This document shows positions 35,190 through 42,920 of a stretch of DNA of 64,000 bases, in pieces. How positions within the stretch are numbered: position 1 is the first letter of the stretch; every line of letters begins with the position of its first letter. The notes under the pieces were generated by a model that was not told where the DNA came from, ran no database searches, and worked only from the letters and a program-made list of their open reading frames with translations. A program made the translations under genes and the position numbers. Source of the stretch: Phenylobacterium sp. Root1290 (GTDB taxonomy: Bacteria; Pseudomonadota; Alphaproteobacteria; Caulobacterales; Caulobacteraceae); contig NZ_LMEE01000003.1 of NCBI RefSeq assembly GCF_001425305.1, positions 248,001 to 312,000 on the forward strand, in the 5' to 3' direction.

Positions 35190-35819
35190 ATGACCGAGAA
35201 GTCTGCTGAGAAAGCCGCGGGGGAATCCAAGGCTTTTCCGTTGAAATGGGTGCTGCGGGGCGTCGCCGTCGCCGGCGTCGCCGCGGTTGTCTACATCATC
35301 GTCCAGGCTTCCATAAACCCCCAGCGGGAAACCGAGTTGAAGTCGTTCGCCAAGGGCGAGATGGCGAAGTTCGTGGTTCCGCTCGAAGCGGCCCCCGCGC
35401 CAGCCACCAGCTTCCTGGACGCCGATGGCGGAACCAAGCGCATCGCCGACTTCAAGGGGCAGGTGACGGTGGTGAACCTCTGGGCCACCTGGTGCGGCCC
35501 CTGCGTGATCGAAATGCCGACCCTGGCCAAGCTGGCCGCCAGTTATGAGGGTAAGCCCGTCCAGGTGGTGACGATCAGCGTCGACCGGCCGCAGGACGCC
35601 GACAAGGCCCGCATGTTCATCGCCAAGCACGCGCCGCTTGTCTTCTATCACGATCCCAACATGGCCATGCCGTTCGCGTTCAAGCCGCCAGCGGCGGGCA
35701 TGCCGACGACGGTGATCTACGGCGCCGACGGCGTCGAGCGCGGCCGTCTGGCGGGAGATGCCGATTGGTCGGGCAAGGACGCCAAAGCCCTGATCGATAA
35801 AGTCCTGGCGGAAAATTGA
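35190..35819 (+). CDS. tlpA: TlpA-like membrane-anchored thiol:disulfide oxidoreductase
   Basis: A 209-residue protein with one N-terminal membrane helix (about residues 20-42) and a periplasmic thioredoxin fold. The active site is WATWCGPC (about residues 96-103) and the cis-Pro loop is AGMPTTV (about 170). TlpA-type proteins reduce disulfides for cytochrome biogenesis; divergence from argH is a widely conserved arrangement. An AGGAAG ribosome site lies about 12 bases before the ATG. The start codon abuts the argH start, so its promoter must lie inside argH coding sequence if the long argH start is used. Confidence 0.88.
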   Translation: MTEKSAEKAAGESKAFPLKWVLRGVAVAGVAAVVYIIVQASINPQRETELKSFAKGEMAKFVVPLEAAPAPATSFLDADGGTKRIADFKGQVTVVNLWATWCGPCVIEMPTLAKLAASYEGKPVQVVTISVDRPQDADKARMFIAKHAPLVFYHDPNMAMPFAFKPPAAGMPTTVIYGADGVERGRLAGDADWSGKDAKALIDKVLAEN

Positions 35820-35944
35820 ACCGGGTTCGTTGTTGACCGGCTAGCCTGGCCGTGTGCAAAAATTTCGCCTGCAATCCGGACTTGGGCCTGCAGTCGCCCC
35901 GCCTTAGCGGACCGAACCAGCCTTCCCAGACTTGAGATTGTTTC

Positions 35945-35967
35945 GGGGCGCGTCGCTTGCGCGTCCC
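35945..35967 (+). promoter_or_regulatory. Leader hairpin of the cold-shock gene
   Basis: GGGGCGCG at 35945-35952 pairs with CGCGTCCC at 35960-35967 (one G-U pair in RNA) around a seven-base loop. It lies 32 bases before the cspA start in a 180-base gene-free stretch. Structured leaders controlling translation at low temperature are known for csp mRNAs; here it is inferred from the hairpin and position. Confidence 0.4.
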
Positions 35968-35999
35968 GTTTGGACGCTAGTCAGGGAGACGAAAGCGTT

Positions 36000-36203
36000 A
36001 TGGCCACCGGGACGGTCAAGTGGTTCAACACCACCAAGGGTTACGGCTTCATCCAGCCGGACAACGGCAGCAAGGACGTCTTCGTCCACATCTCCGCGGT
36101 CGAACGTGCGGGCCTTCGCGGCCTTAACGAGGGACAGAAGGTGGAGTTCGTGGAGCGGGAAGAGCGCGGCAAGATCGCCGCCGTCGACCTCAAGCCGATC
36201 TAG
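36000..36203 (+). CDS. cspA: Cold-shock protein (CspA family)
   Basis: A 67-residue single cold-shock domain. Both RNA-binding motifs are present: RNP1 KGYGFI (residues 14-19) and RNP2 DVFVHI (about 30-35), after the usual TGTVKWFN start. It binds single-stranded nucleic acid as an RNA chaperone. The ATG at 36000 follows AGGGAGAC; an upstream in-frame ATG at 35970 lacks family support. It has a leader hairpin and a strong terminator, so it is a single-gene unit. Confidence 0.95.
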   Translation: MATGTVKWFNTTKGYGFIQPDNGSKDVFVHISAVERAGLRGLNEGQKVEFVEREERGKIAAVDLKPI

Positions 36204-36230
36204 GCGCCAAGCCCAAACTGCAACGCGACG

Positions 36231-36266
36231 ACGAGCGCCGGTCCAGTCAGGCCGGCGCTCGTTTCG
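36231..36266 (+). terminator. Rho-independent terminator after cspA
   Basis: ACGAGCGCCGG at 36231-36241 pairs perfectly with CCGGCGCTCGT at 36252-36262 (11 bp, ten-base loop), followed by TTTCGTT. It lies 28 bases after the cspA stop and immediately before the end of the convergent XRE gene, whose stop is at 36268. Confidence 0.85.
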
Positions 36267-36267
36267 T

Positions 36268-36687
36268 TCAGGCCACTTCCTTCTGGCGCGTCCGCTGGCC
36301 AGCGTCCGGGTCGGTCATGACGCGGAGCAGGTTGACCAGGGAGGACCTGGCTTCCTGCGGCAGCCGCTCGAATGCGCTCAACAACTCAAGCGCGCCGGGG
36401 GTGCGCATCCGGCTCAGCAGGTCGACGTCGCCGTCGCCGGCCGGGGTGTCCAGGACGTCCATCAGGTCCACAACCCGGCATCGCAGCGCCCGCGCAATCT
36501 GGACGAGCCGGGAGAACGAGATCCGGTTGGCGCCGTTCTCGTACTTCTGGATCTGCTGGAAGCTAACGCCGCACTGTTCGGCAAGCGCTTCTTGCGACAT
36601 GCCGATTGTCCTTCGCCGGATCCTGACCGCCGCGCCGAGCGCCACGTCCATAGGGTCGGGGGTCTTGTTGGAAGGTTCAGCAGACAT
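36268..36687 (-). CDS. XRE family (helix-turn-helix) regulator
   Basis: A 139-residue protein with a Cro/C1-type HTH at about residues 17-72 (IRRRTIGMSQEALAEQCGVSFQQIQKYENGANRIS) and a C-terminal helical part ending TRQKEVA. Proteins of this length and motif are numerous in Caulobacterales and Rhizobiales; target genes are unknown. ATG 36687 is chosen over an upstream frame because GAGGAG precedes it by about eight bases. It is convergent with cspA and has a ~600-base gene-free region upstream. Confidence 0.85.
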   Translation of the reverse strand: MSAEPSNKTPDPMDVALGAAVRIRRRTIGMSQEALAEQCGVSFQQIQKYENGANRISFSRLVQIARALRCRVVDLMDVLDTPAGDGDVDLLSRMRTPGALELLSAFERLPQEARSSLVNLLRVMTDPDAGQRTRQKEVA

Positions 36688-37304
36688 TGTGGTCTCCTCA
36701 CCCAAATCGTCCGCCAGCGGAATGGAGGTTCCGAGGTTCGTTTTGGATTCAAGGAAGTTAAGGCCCATATTTATGCTTTGAAAAGAGTACTGAGCCGCTG
36801 CAGAGGCGATGATTGCCGAGCATGCTCAGCGAACGTGTTTCCTGGAAACCGAGTACTCGCAGGCCGAAAGCTTCCGCTCGCTAATAAATCGGGGGGTGCA
36901 ACGGCCTGGACGCGCGAAATATGGTGTCTATTCGCCTTAAGATCGCTGTTCACCTGATCGGCGCCGGTTGTAGCGAGGACTTCAAAAAGGGGTGAGCGCG
37001 TTCAGGCGCGGTCGGCCCACGTTCGCGCTCTGGATGTGTTCGGCGACGCTTTGCAGCGGGGCTGTGGACGGCCGGCCACACTTGGCGAGCGCCGCCGAAA
37101 ACCTCGACAGGTTGCAGGCCGCGGAAACTACAGAATATTCAGACAGCCGGAGCTGGCGGCGTGTTGGAAATCTACCGCCGAGCGATTTGGCGACGCGGGC
37201 GACAGCACCATGCCGGCCGTCCCGCAGTCCCCTGGGTGAGGCGGCGGTCATTTACTGGCCGGCCGAAATGACCATACTCAAGGGATGCTCAAGGCGTGGT
37301 CGAA
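36688..37304. other. Gene-poor intergenic region
   Basis: About 617 bases, AT-richer than surrounding genes. No convincing coding sequence: the open frames that cross it lack ribosome sites, and the longest only overlaps the next gene out of frame. It contains a near-palindrome (37063-37080, TGTGGACGGCCGGCCACA, 16 of 18 symmetric) and the perfect inverted repeat at 37246-37273. It must hold the promoters of the XRE gene and the lipoprotein gene. An unannotated small RNA is possible but not shown. Confidence 0.5.
37246..37273 (+). promoter_or_regulatory. Operator-like inverted repeat before the lipoprotein gene
   Basis: GGTCATTT at 37246-37253 and AAATGACC at 37266-37273 are perfect inverted arms, 12 bases apart, ending 31 bases before the ATG at 37305. 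A direct repeat of CTCAAGG follows (around 37277-37294). Arm length and spacing suit a dimeric repressor or activator. Confidence 0.4.
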
Positions 37305-37814
37305 ATGAAAATAACGCCGGTATGTTGTGCTGGCGCTTTGCTCTTGGCAGGCTGCGTCTCCAACAAGATCGATGTCGTCGAAAGCGGCGCGCGGCCTGAT
37401 CTGCGCGCGCGCGGGGTGACGGTCGCGCAGGCGGACAAGGCCGCGACCGTGCCCGCGCCGCCGGTGGCCGCGAAGCTGCAGGCCGCGGGGCTGCTCATGC
37501 GCGATGCGCCGGGCGACGGCTATCTGGTCGAGCTCAGCTACAGCGAGCGGCCCTCGAAGGTCGGCGCCTATGCCGGTCCGGAGCCGGCGGCCGGCGCCGC
37601 GCCCGAGGCCTGGGTGGCGCCGCCGGAGAAGCCGCGCTGGTGGGCGCCTCGGCGCGGCCAGCTGTGCACGCTTACGGCGCGGGTGATCAATCCGGCGTCC
37701 GGCGGCGAGGCCTATCGGGTGCGCGCGAGCGTGAAGGGCCGGCAGCCGGACTGCGGCGAGGCGGCCGAGGGGCTGAGCACGGCGGTGGCCGGGCGGTTGG
37801 CGCCGGCGCTCTAG
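37305..37814 (+). CDS. Predicted lipoprotein, unknown function
   Basis: A 169-residue protein with a short signal peptide and lipobox LLLAGC (Cys at about residue 17). The mature part shows a DUF4136-like pattern only loosely: LQAAGLLMRDAPGDGYLVELSYSERPSKVG, a Pro/Ala linker, then a beta-rich end with two cysteines (LCTLTARVIN and PDCGEA) that may pair. GTG 37296 would add three residues; ATG 37305 is preferred. It is convergent with the CHASE2 kinase, overlapping by four bases (CTAG), and is probably unrelated to it. Confidence 0.65.
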   Translation: MKITPVCCAGALLLAGCVSNKIDVVESGARPDLRARGVTVAQADKAATVPAPPVAAKLQAAGLLMRDAPGDGYLVELSYSERPSKVGAYAGPEPAAGAAPEAWVAPPEKPRWWAPRRGQLCTLTARVINPASGGEAYRVRASVKGRQPDCGEAAEGLSTAVAGRLAPAL

Positions 37815-40120
37815 CCGCGCGCCAGCGGCAGCCGGACCGCGAAAGCGGCGCCCTGGCCGGGCGTGCTCACGCAGTCGATGCTTCCGCTGTGGCGCTGGAC
37901 GACGGCGTGCACGAACGAGAGACCCAGCCCCACACCGTCGATCCGCTCGCCGCCCTTGGGGCGCACGCGCTGGAAGCGCTTGAACAGGTTGGCGACCTGG
38001 GCCGGGGTCATGCCTTCGCCCTGATCGGTGATCGTGCAGATCGCCTGGTCCGCCTCGATGCGTACGGTGCAGTCCACGCGGCCGCCGTCGGGCGAGTACT
38101 TGATGGCGTTGTCGACGAGATTGATCAGGGCCCGGGTGAGCAGGGAGCGGTCGGCCTCGACCAGCACCTCGCCGTCCGCCTCGGCCGCGATGACCGTGAT
38201 CTGGCGGGCGGAGGACTGCGGCCAGAGATCGTCGACGGCGTCGAGCAGGGCGTCGCCCAGGTCGAGAACCTCGAGCGTGTAGGTGTCCGCCTCGGCCCGG
38301 GCGAGGTTCACGAAATTGTCGGCCAGCGACAGGGTGCGACGCGCATAGCCGGCGATGCGGTCGGACAGCGGGGCGGCGACGGCCTGGGCCTCCGAACTGC
38401 CGAGCAGGGTGAGGATCGACACCTGCGGCGAGCGCATGTCGTGGGTGAGCAGTTCGAGGATGTGCTCGCGCTGGCGGCCGGCGTCCTTCAGGGCGGTGAT
38501 GTCGGTGAAGCGCACGATCCAGCCGACCACCGCGCCGCCGGCCTCGCCGAGCGTCGTGCGCCGGATCGCAAAGCAGCGACCGTCCGGGATCGCCAGTTCG
38601 ACATCGGCGGCCTCGGCGGCGATCTCCAGGGCGTCGGCCTCAGGCGCGAGCGCGGCGATCAGGTCGGCGACCGGACGGTTGGCGGGATCCAGGCCCGCGC
38701 CGCCGAACAGGGCCTCGGCCTCGCGATTGGCGATCAGCACCTGGCCGTCGAGGGCGGTGACGAGGGTGGCGTCGGGCAAACCCTGCAGCGCGTCCAGCAC
38801 CTGGTGGCGCAGGTCGCGGGCGCGGTCGATGGCGGCGTGCATCAGCGCCACCTGGCGGTCGATGACGTCGGTGGGCGGCCCGCCGCGGCGCTGGGCCAGG
38901 GCCGAGAGGAGGTCGGGCTCCTGGGAAAAGGCCCTCAGTTCCTGCAGCATGTAGGCGCTGGTGGCCTCCAGGCGCCGCCAGCTCCACAGCGGATAGACCA
39001 GCAACAGACCCGCCAAGGCGGCGGTCGGCGGCGCCCACATCCGGGCGTGGAGCAGCAGGAGCGCGCTGGCGCCGACGGTGGCGACGACGAGCGCCGCCCC
39101 CAGCAGCAGGTTGGCGCGCGGGCGGAACAGCAGGAAGCCGGCCAGGGCCAGGGCCAGGGGCGTCAGCGAGAACAGCAGCAGCGGGCCGGGCCCCGCAGGG
39201 CTGATGGCGCGCCCGGTCAGCAGGGTGTCGAGCAGGTTCGCCTGCAACTCGATCCCCGACATGATCTCGGTGTGGTTGGAGAGCGGCGTGGCGTAGCGGT
39301 CGCCAAGGCCGTCAGCGGTGGCTCCGACCAGGACCAGCTTGTCCTTCAGAAAGGCGGCCGGGGTCGCGCCGTTGACGACGTCGACGAAGGACACCGTGCG
39401 GAAGTGTCCGGGCGGGCCGGCGAAGGAGATCAGCAGAGGCTCCTCCCGCGCCAGCAGGTCGCGTGCGGGGCCGGGCGCGGCGCCTGCGCCGGCGGGCGGG
39501 GGACGGCGCCCGGCCGCCGCCTGCATGAAGCTCATCAGGTGGGGCCAGGCGTGCGAACCGTCCCGCTCGATCATGAAGGTGCGGCGGATCACGCCGTCGC
39601 TGTCGAAGGCGACGTTGACCTGGCCCAGGCCGGCGACGCGGGCGGCCAGGGGCGGGATCGGGGCCAACACCTCGAAGGGGGCGCCGTCCGGGCCGGGGAC
39701 GTCGAAGGTCAGGGGCAGATAGACCGGCGGGCCGGCGGCGAGCGCGCGGCCGAGGGCCTCGTCGGCGCCGGGCGTCGCCTCGGGTTCAACCAGCAGCACG
39801 TCGTAGGCGACCGCACGTGGCGCGTATCGGGCCAGGGCCTCCAGCAGCGCCTGGTGCTGCGCGCGCGGCCAGGGCCAGCGGCCGAGTTCGGCCACGCTGC
39901 GGTTGTCGATGGCGACGATGACGATGTCGTCGTGCGGCGCGCGCACGCCCCACTCCGACACGGTGTCGAAGATGACATTGTCGGCGCGTTCGGTCGCGCG
40001 GCTCAGGGCCAGGATCGTCACCAGGGCCGAGACCGCCAGGGCCACCAGAGCCCATTCGGCGATGACCCGCCGGCGGGCGGACCACAGCGAGGGTTTGGCG
40101 ATGGCGGCCTTGTCGCTCAA
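37811..40120 (-). CDS. CHASE2-domain sensor histidine kinase
   Basis: A 769-residue kinase (counted from TTG 40120). One membrane helix (about residues 18-40) leads into a CHASE2 extracytoplasmic sensor (about 45-300: IFDTVSEWGVRAPHDDIVIVAID, GRWPWPRAQHQALL, KLVLVGATADGLGD, MSGIELQANLLDTLL). Three more helices follow (about 310-380), a PAS-like domain (about 440-545), a HisKA domain with His560 in LLTHDMRSP, and an HATPase (NLVDNAIKYS, GVGLGLSFV). TTG 40120 overlaps the FecR stop as TTGA; ATG 40153 is an alternative. It is the third gene of a regulator-FecR/LysM-kinase operon, so its signal is probably periplasmic. Confidence 0.88.
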   Translation of the reverse strand: MSDKAAIAKPSLWSARRRVIAEWALVALAVSALVTILALSRATERADNVIFDTVSEWGVRAPHDDIVIVAIDNRSVAELGRWPWPRAQHQALLEALARYAPRAVAYDVLLVEPEATPGADEALGRALAAGPPVYLPLTFDVPGPDGAPFEVLAPIPPLAARVAGLGQVNVAFDSDGVIRRTFMIERDGSHAWPHLMSFMQAAAGRRPPPAGAGAAPGPARDLLAREEPLLISFAGPPGHFRTVSFVDVVNGATPAAFLKDKLVLVGATADGLGDRYATPLSNHTEIMSGIELQANLLDTLLTGRAISPAGPGPLLLFSLTPLALALAGFLLFRPRANLLLGAALVVATVGASALLLLHARMWAPPTAALAGLLLVYPLWSWRRLEATSAYMLQELRAFSQEPDLLSALAQRRGGPPTDVIDRQVALMHAAIDRARDLRHQVLDALQGLPDATLVTALDGQVLIANREAEALFGGAGLDPANRPVADLIAALAPEADALEIAAEAADVELAIPDGRCFAIRRTTLGEAGGAVVGWIVRFTDITALKDAGRQREHILELLTHDMRSPQVSILTLLGSSEAQAVAAPLSDRIAGYARRTLSLADNFVNLARAEADTYTLEVLDLGDALLDAVDDLWPQSSARQITVIAAEADGEVLVEADRSLLTRALINLVDNAIKYSPDGGRVDCTVRIEADQAICTITDQGEGMTPAQVANLFKRFQRVRPKGGERIDGVGLGLSFVHAVVQRHSGSIDCVSTPGQGAAFAVRLPLARG

Positions 40121-41421
40121 CGCCCGATTTCGAACCGCTCGAGGGGCGTCCATTTCTCGTAGTAGCCCCCGCCTGCGAAGGTTCGCGACATGACGCGCCA
40201 ATTGTACACGCCCGGGGGCAGGTCGGTGATGGTCAGTTCCTGCATCGTCAGGCCGGCCTCGTCGACGACCGGCGCCTCGGCGCCGTCGCGCAGGAGTTGG
40301 AGGCGGTAGGTGCGCTCGCCGGCGCCGCCGACCTGCCAGCGGAACTTGTAGCGCCGCAGGCCGCCGTCGCGGCTGGCGACCGGCGCAGAGGTGGTGAGCG
40401 TGTTGAGGCGTCGCTCGAAGGCGTAGGTGGCCGGCAGGCCGAGGAGGCCGTTGTCGTCCATGGCCGCCAGGCGCAGGAAGTAGACGCCGTCCGGCAATTC
40501 ACCGAGCGCCAAGTCTGGGGTGTCCGATGCGGTCTCGTCCAGGACCTCGACGAAGCCGGCGTCGGCGGCCAGGCGCACGTGATAGCCGCGGGCCGCGGCG
40601 GGGCCGCTGATCTGGAACCGCACGGCCTGTTCATCCTGGACCCGGCCAAGATTGGCGACGTTCGGCGCGGCCGCGAGGCTGATCGGGGCGGAGACGCCGG
40701 CGGCGGTGGTGACCGCGCCGTAGGCGGCGGCGACGTCTTCGCCCTGGCGATCGGCGCTGACGGCGACCAGGCCTTCGATGACCTCGGTGCTGGCCCGTTC
40801 GGCCTGGGTGTCATAGGCGACGCGGAACTCGGTGCCGCGGACGGCGGACACCGACATCGGCGTGCGGACGGTGTAGCTGTCACGGGGGTTGCGCAGCGGC
40901 GTGACGGCGGATTCCAGCCGTCCGCTCTGAACCTCCAGGTCGCGGCGGACGACGCCGGTCATTTCCACCATCGTCATCTTGCCGAGGCGGACACGGCTCT
41001 GGGACGGCAACGAGAGATGGGTACCGTCGGGAAGATCCAGGCGCAGGAAGGCGTTGGGGCCGGTTGCGACGACCGCGCCCTCGTTCAGCATCATGCCGGT
41101 GGAGACCGGCAGCGTGCGCCCTCCGGCGGTCACCGTGACCGCGCCGCGGAAGCCGGCGACGCGGGCCTCGATCGGGGTGATCTTCAGGAGCCGCGCGGGG
41201 ACCTTGAGCTGCGAGCCGGCCTGCAGCCGCTTGGGATCAGCGACCCGGTTCAGGCGTTGGACCGTGCGATAGTCGCCCCCGGCGAAGTAGCGACGGCCCA
41301 GCTCGTAGAGCGTGTCGCCGGGCTGAACGACGTAGCGTTCGACCGGCTCGGCCGACATCGCCGGCGCGGCGGCGAGCGCCTGCAGCGCCAGACCCGCGAT
41401 CGCCGCCCGCTTCCAGCTCAT
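40117..41421 (-). CDS. Secreted LysM and FecR domain protein
   Basis: A 434-residue exported protein. Signal peptide residues 1-24 (IAGLALQALAAAPAMSAEP); LysM peptidoglycan-binding domain about 29-75 (YVVQPGDTLYELGRRYF); FecR-type domain about 90-210 (GAVTVTAGGRTLPVSTGMMLNEGAVVATG, SAVRGTEFRVAYD); then a fibronectin-like C-terminal region (about 255-430). It probably docks to the cell wall in the periplasm. Here it lies between a response regulator and a CHASE2 kinase with four-base overlaps on both sides, so it is likely a signalling partner rather than an iron regulator. Confidence 0.88.
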   Translation of the reverse strand: MSWKRAAIAGLALQALAAAPAMSAEPVERYVVQPGDTLYELGRRYFAGGDYRTVQRLNRVADPKRLQAGSQLKVPARLLKITPIEARVAGFRGAVTVTAGGRTLPVSTGMMLNEGAVVATGPNAFLRLDLPDGTHLSLPSQSRVRLGKMTMVEMTGVVRRDLEVQSGRLESAVTPLRNPRDSYTVRTPMSVSAVRGTEFRVAYDTQAERASTEVIEGLVAVSADRQGEDVAAAYGAVTTAAGVSAPISLAAAPNVANLGRVQDEQAVRFQISGPAAARGYHVRLAADAGFVEVLDETASDTPDLALGELPDGVYFLRLAAMDDNGLLGLPATYAFERRLNTLTTSAPVASRDGGLRRYKFRWQVGGAGERTYRLQLLRDGAEAPVVDEAGLTMQELTITDLPPGVYNWRVMSRTFAGGGYYEKWTPLERFEIGR

Positions 41422-42137
41422 TCAGCGGCCTCTTCCGGCAGGTCCTCGGTCAGCCGTTCCAGGCGATAGCCGTAGCTGTAGACCGGCGCGAGCCGATAGC
41501 CGTTCTGCGGGCGCAGCTCGAGCTTGGTGCGCACGCGCGAGATGTGCATGTCCAGCGTACGGGTGGGCAGGTCGGGGTTGCGGCCCCAGATCGCCTCGAG
41601 GATGTGGCCGCGCGAGAGCGCGCGATGGACGTTGCGGAACAGCAGCAGGGCCAGGCCGAATTCCTTGGCGGTCAGGGCCACGGGCTCGCCGTTGCGGGTC
41701 ACCTGCTCGGCCGGCAGGTTGAAGCGGTATTCGCCGTGGGTCTCCACGCCGCCGGTGGTGCGGTCCGGGTAGCTGCGGCGGAGCAGGGCGTTCACGCGGG
41801 CGAGCAGGACGCCCGATTGCACCGGCTTGACCACATAGTCGTCCGCGCCGCCGTTCAGGCCGGCGACGACGTCCGCCTCGGCCGAGCGGCTGGTGAGCAG
41901 CAGGATCGGCGGGCAGGGCGCGAGGTTCTTGTGCGCCCAGGCGACGACGTCCAGCCCGCTCATATCAGGCAGGTTCCAGTCGAGCACAAGCAGGTCGAAG
42001 GTTTCCCGGCGAAGGGCCGCAATCAGCGGAGTCGCCATGTGGAAGCATTGACAGTTGTGCCCCCCGCTCACCAGCAGGCGAGCGATCGCCTCTCTCTGGG
42101 CGTCGTCGTCTTCCAACGCCGCAATTCTCATACGCAT
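41418..42137 (-). CDS. OmpR-family response regulator
   Basis: A 239-residue regulator. Receiver domain: acidic pair EDDD (about residues 9-12), phospho-acceptor Asp53 in LVLDWNLPDM, conserved Thr/Ser in LLLTSRS and Lys in YVVKPV. C-terminal winged helix (about 135-232) includes LTAKEFGLALLLFRN and RTLDMHISRVRTKL. Three in-frame ATGs exist (42164, 42137, 42131); 42137 or 42131 places the receiver at the usual distance. Its stop overlaps the LysM/FecR start (ATGA). It is the presumed partner of the CHASE2 kinase two genes downstream. Confidence 0.88.
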   Translation of the reverse strand: MRMRIAALEDDDAQREAIARLLVSGGHNCQCFHMATPLIAALRRETFDLLVLDWNLPDMSGLDVVAWAHKNLAPCPPILLLTSRSAEADVVAGLNGGADDYVVKPVQSGVLLARVNALLRRSYPDRTTGGVETHGEYRFNLPAEQVTRNGEPVALTAKEFGLALLLFRNVHRALSRGHILEAIWGRNPDLPTRTLDMHISRVRTKLELRPQNGYRLAPVYSYGYRLERLTEDLPEEAAE

Positions 42138-42356
42138 TGCTCGATCAGTACCGCAGACCGTCATCGACGCCGCAAAGCGGCCGGCGCCAACTAGAGAATT
42201 ACAGCCATGGTCCGGCTTGGGTGGGTAAACAAGTGTAAACGTGCCGGAAGTTTACACCGTTGGGACGGGCTTCTGGACTACCGAGGAGCAGCGCGGCTTC
42301 GTCTGGCGAGCGGCCTGACATCGACGCGCGGCGTGTTGTCTACCCTTGGTGCCCCT

Positions 42357-42470
42357 ATGAGTATCGCCGTTTACGTCACCGGCATTTTCTTCGTCTGGCT
42401 CCTGATGGTCGTGTCTCTGGGGCTCGCCCTGAGGCGCTGTCTCGCCGCCCGCGCCGAAGCGGGGCGCTGA
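42357..42470 (+). CDS. Putative 37-residue single-helix membrane protein
   Basis: A short frame encoding one strong membrane helix (VYVTGIFFVWLLMVVSLGLAL) and a basic tail (RRCLAARAEAGR), a topology that fits a real small protein. It ends three bases before the next gene, so co-translation is plausible. No clear ribosome site is seen before the ATG, and a longer in-frame start (42207) is less hydrophobic and unlikely. Confidence 0.45.
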   Translation: MSIAVYVTGIFFVWLLMVVSLGLALRRCLAARAEAGR

Positions 42471-42473
42471 GCG

Positions 42474-42920
42474 ATGGCGTATCTGGATGTCCCCTATCCT
42501 GGCCTGTCCCAGCAGGACCAGCTGACCTACTGGCTCCTGCGGCTGAGCGAGTCGCTGCATCGGCTGAACCAGGGCCTGCTGTGGATCGGCGCATCGCCTG
42601 GCGAGCTTGCCCAGCTGACCTCGGCGCCGGAATTCGCCGGGAGTCCGCTGGCGATGGACGTGGCCCACGCCTCGCGCGCCATGCGCCGCTTCGCCGAGCT
42701 GATGTTCGTGGCCGGTCCGGAGAGCCCGGCCGACGGCCGCTCGATCTGGGAAGACCTGATGCTGGCCCTGCGGGTGCTGCTGGCCGCCTGCGCCGAAGAG
42801 AGCGGGCTATGGGCGGTCGGCGAAGAGGCCGAGACGCTCAACCCGGTGCTGACCCGCGAGCTGCGGGCCACCGTCTATGCGGTCGAGCGCCTCTGCTGCC
42901 ACTTCGAGCGGGTGCACTAG
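42474..42920 (+). CDS. Hypothetical helical protein
   Basis: A 148-residue, probably all-helical cytosolic protein. It starts MAYLDVPYPGLSQQDQLTYWLLRLSESLHRLNQGLLW and has a second helical half with LMLALRVLLAACAEE and VYAVERLCCHFERVH. No signal peptide or known motif. The regular Leu/Ala pattern suggests a helical bundle. It shares a likely transcript with the 37-residue membrane protein, and its stop overlaps the convergent DUF1254 gene (CTAG). I do not recognise a family. Confidence 0.7.
   Translation: MAYLDVPYPGLSQQDQLTYWLLRLSESLHRLNQGLLWIGASPGELAQLTSAPEFAGSPLAMDVAHASRAMRRFAELMFVAGPESPADGRSIWEDLMLALRVLLAACAEESGLWAVGEEAETLNPVLTRELRATVYAVERLCCHFERVH

Noticed and set aside
33759..35651. Longer ArgH protein starting inside tlpA
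   Set aside because: The extension reads tlpA antisense and has no ArgH similarity.
36992..37399. 135-residue frame upstream of the lipoprotein
   Set aside because: Overlaps the lipoprotein start out of frame, lacks a ribosome site and shows no protein-like pattern.
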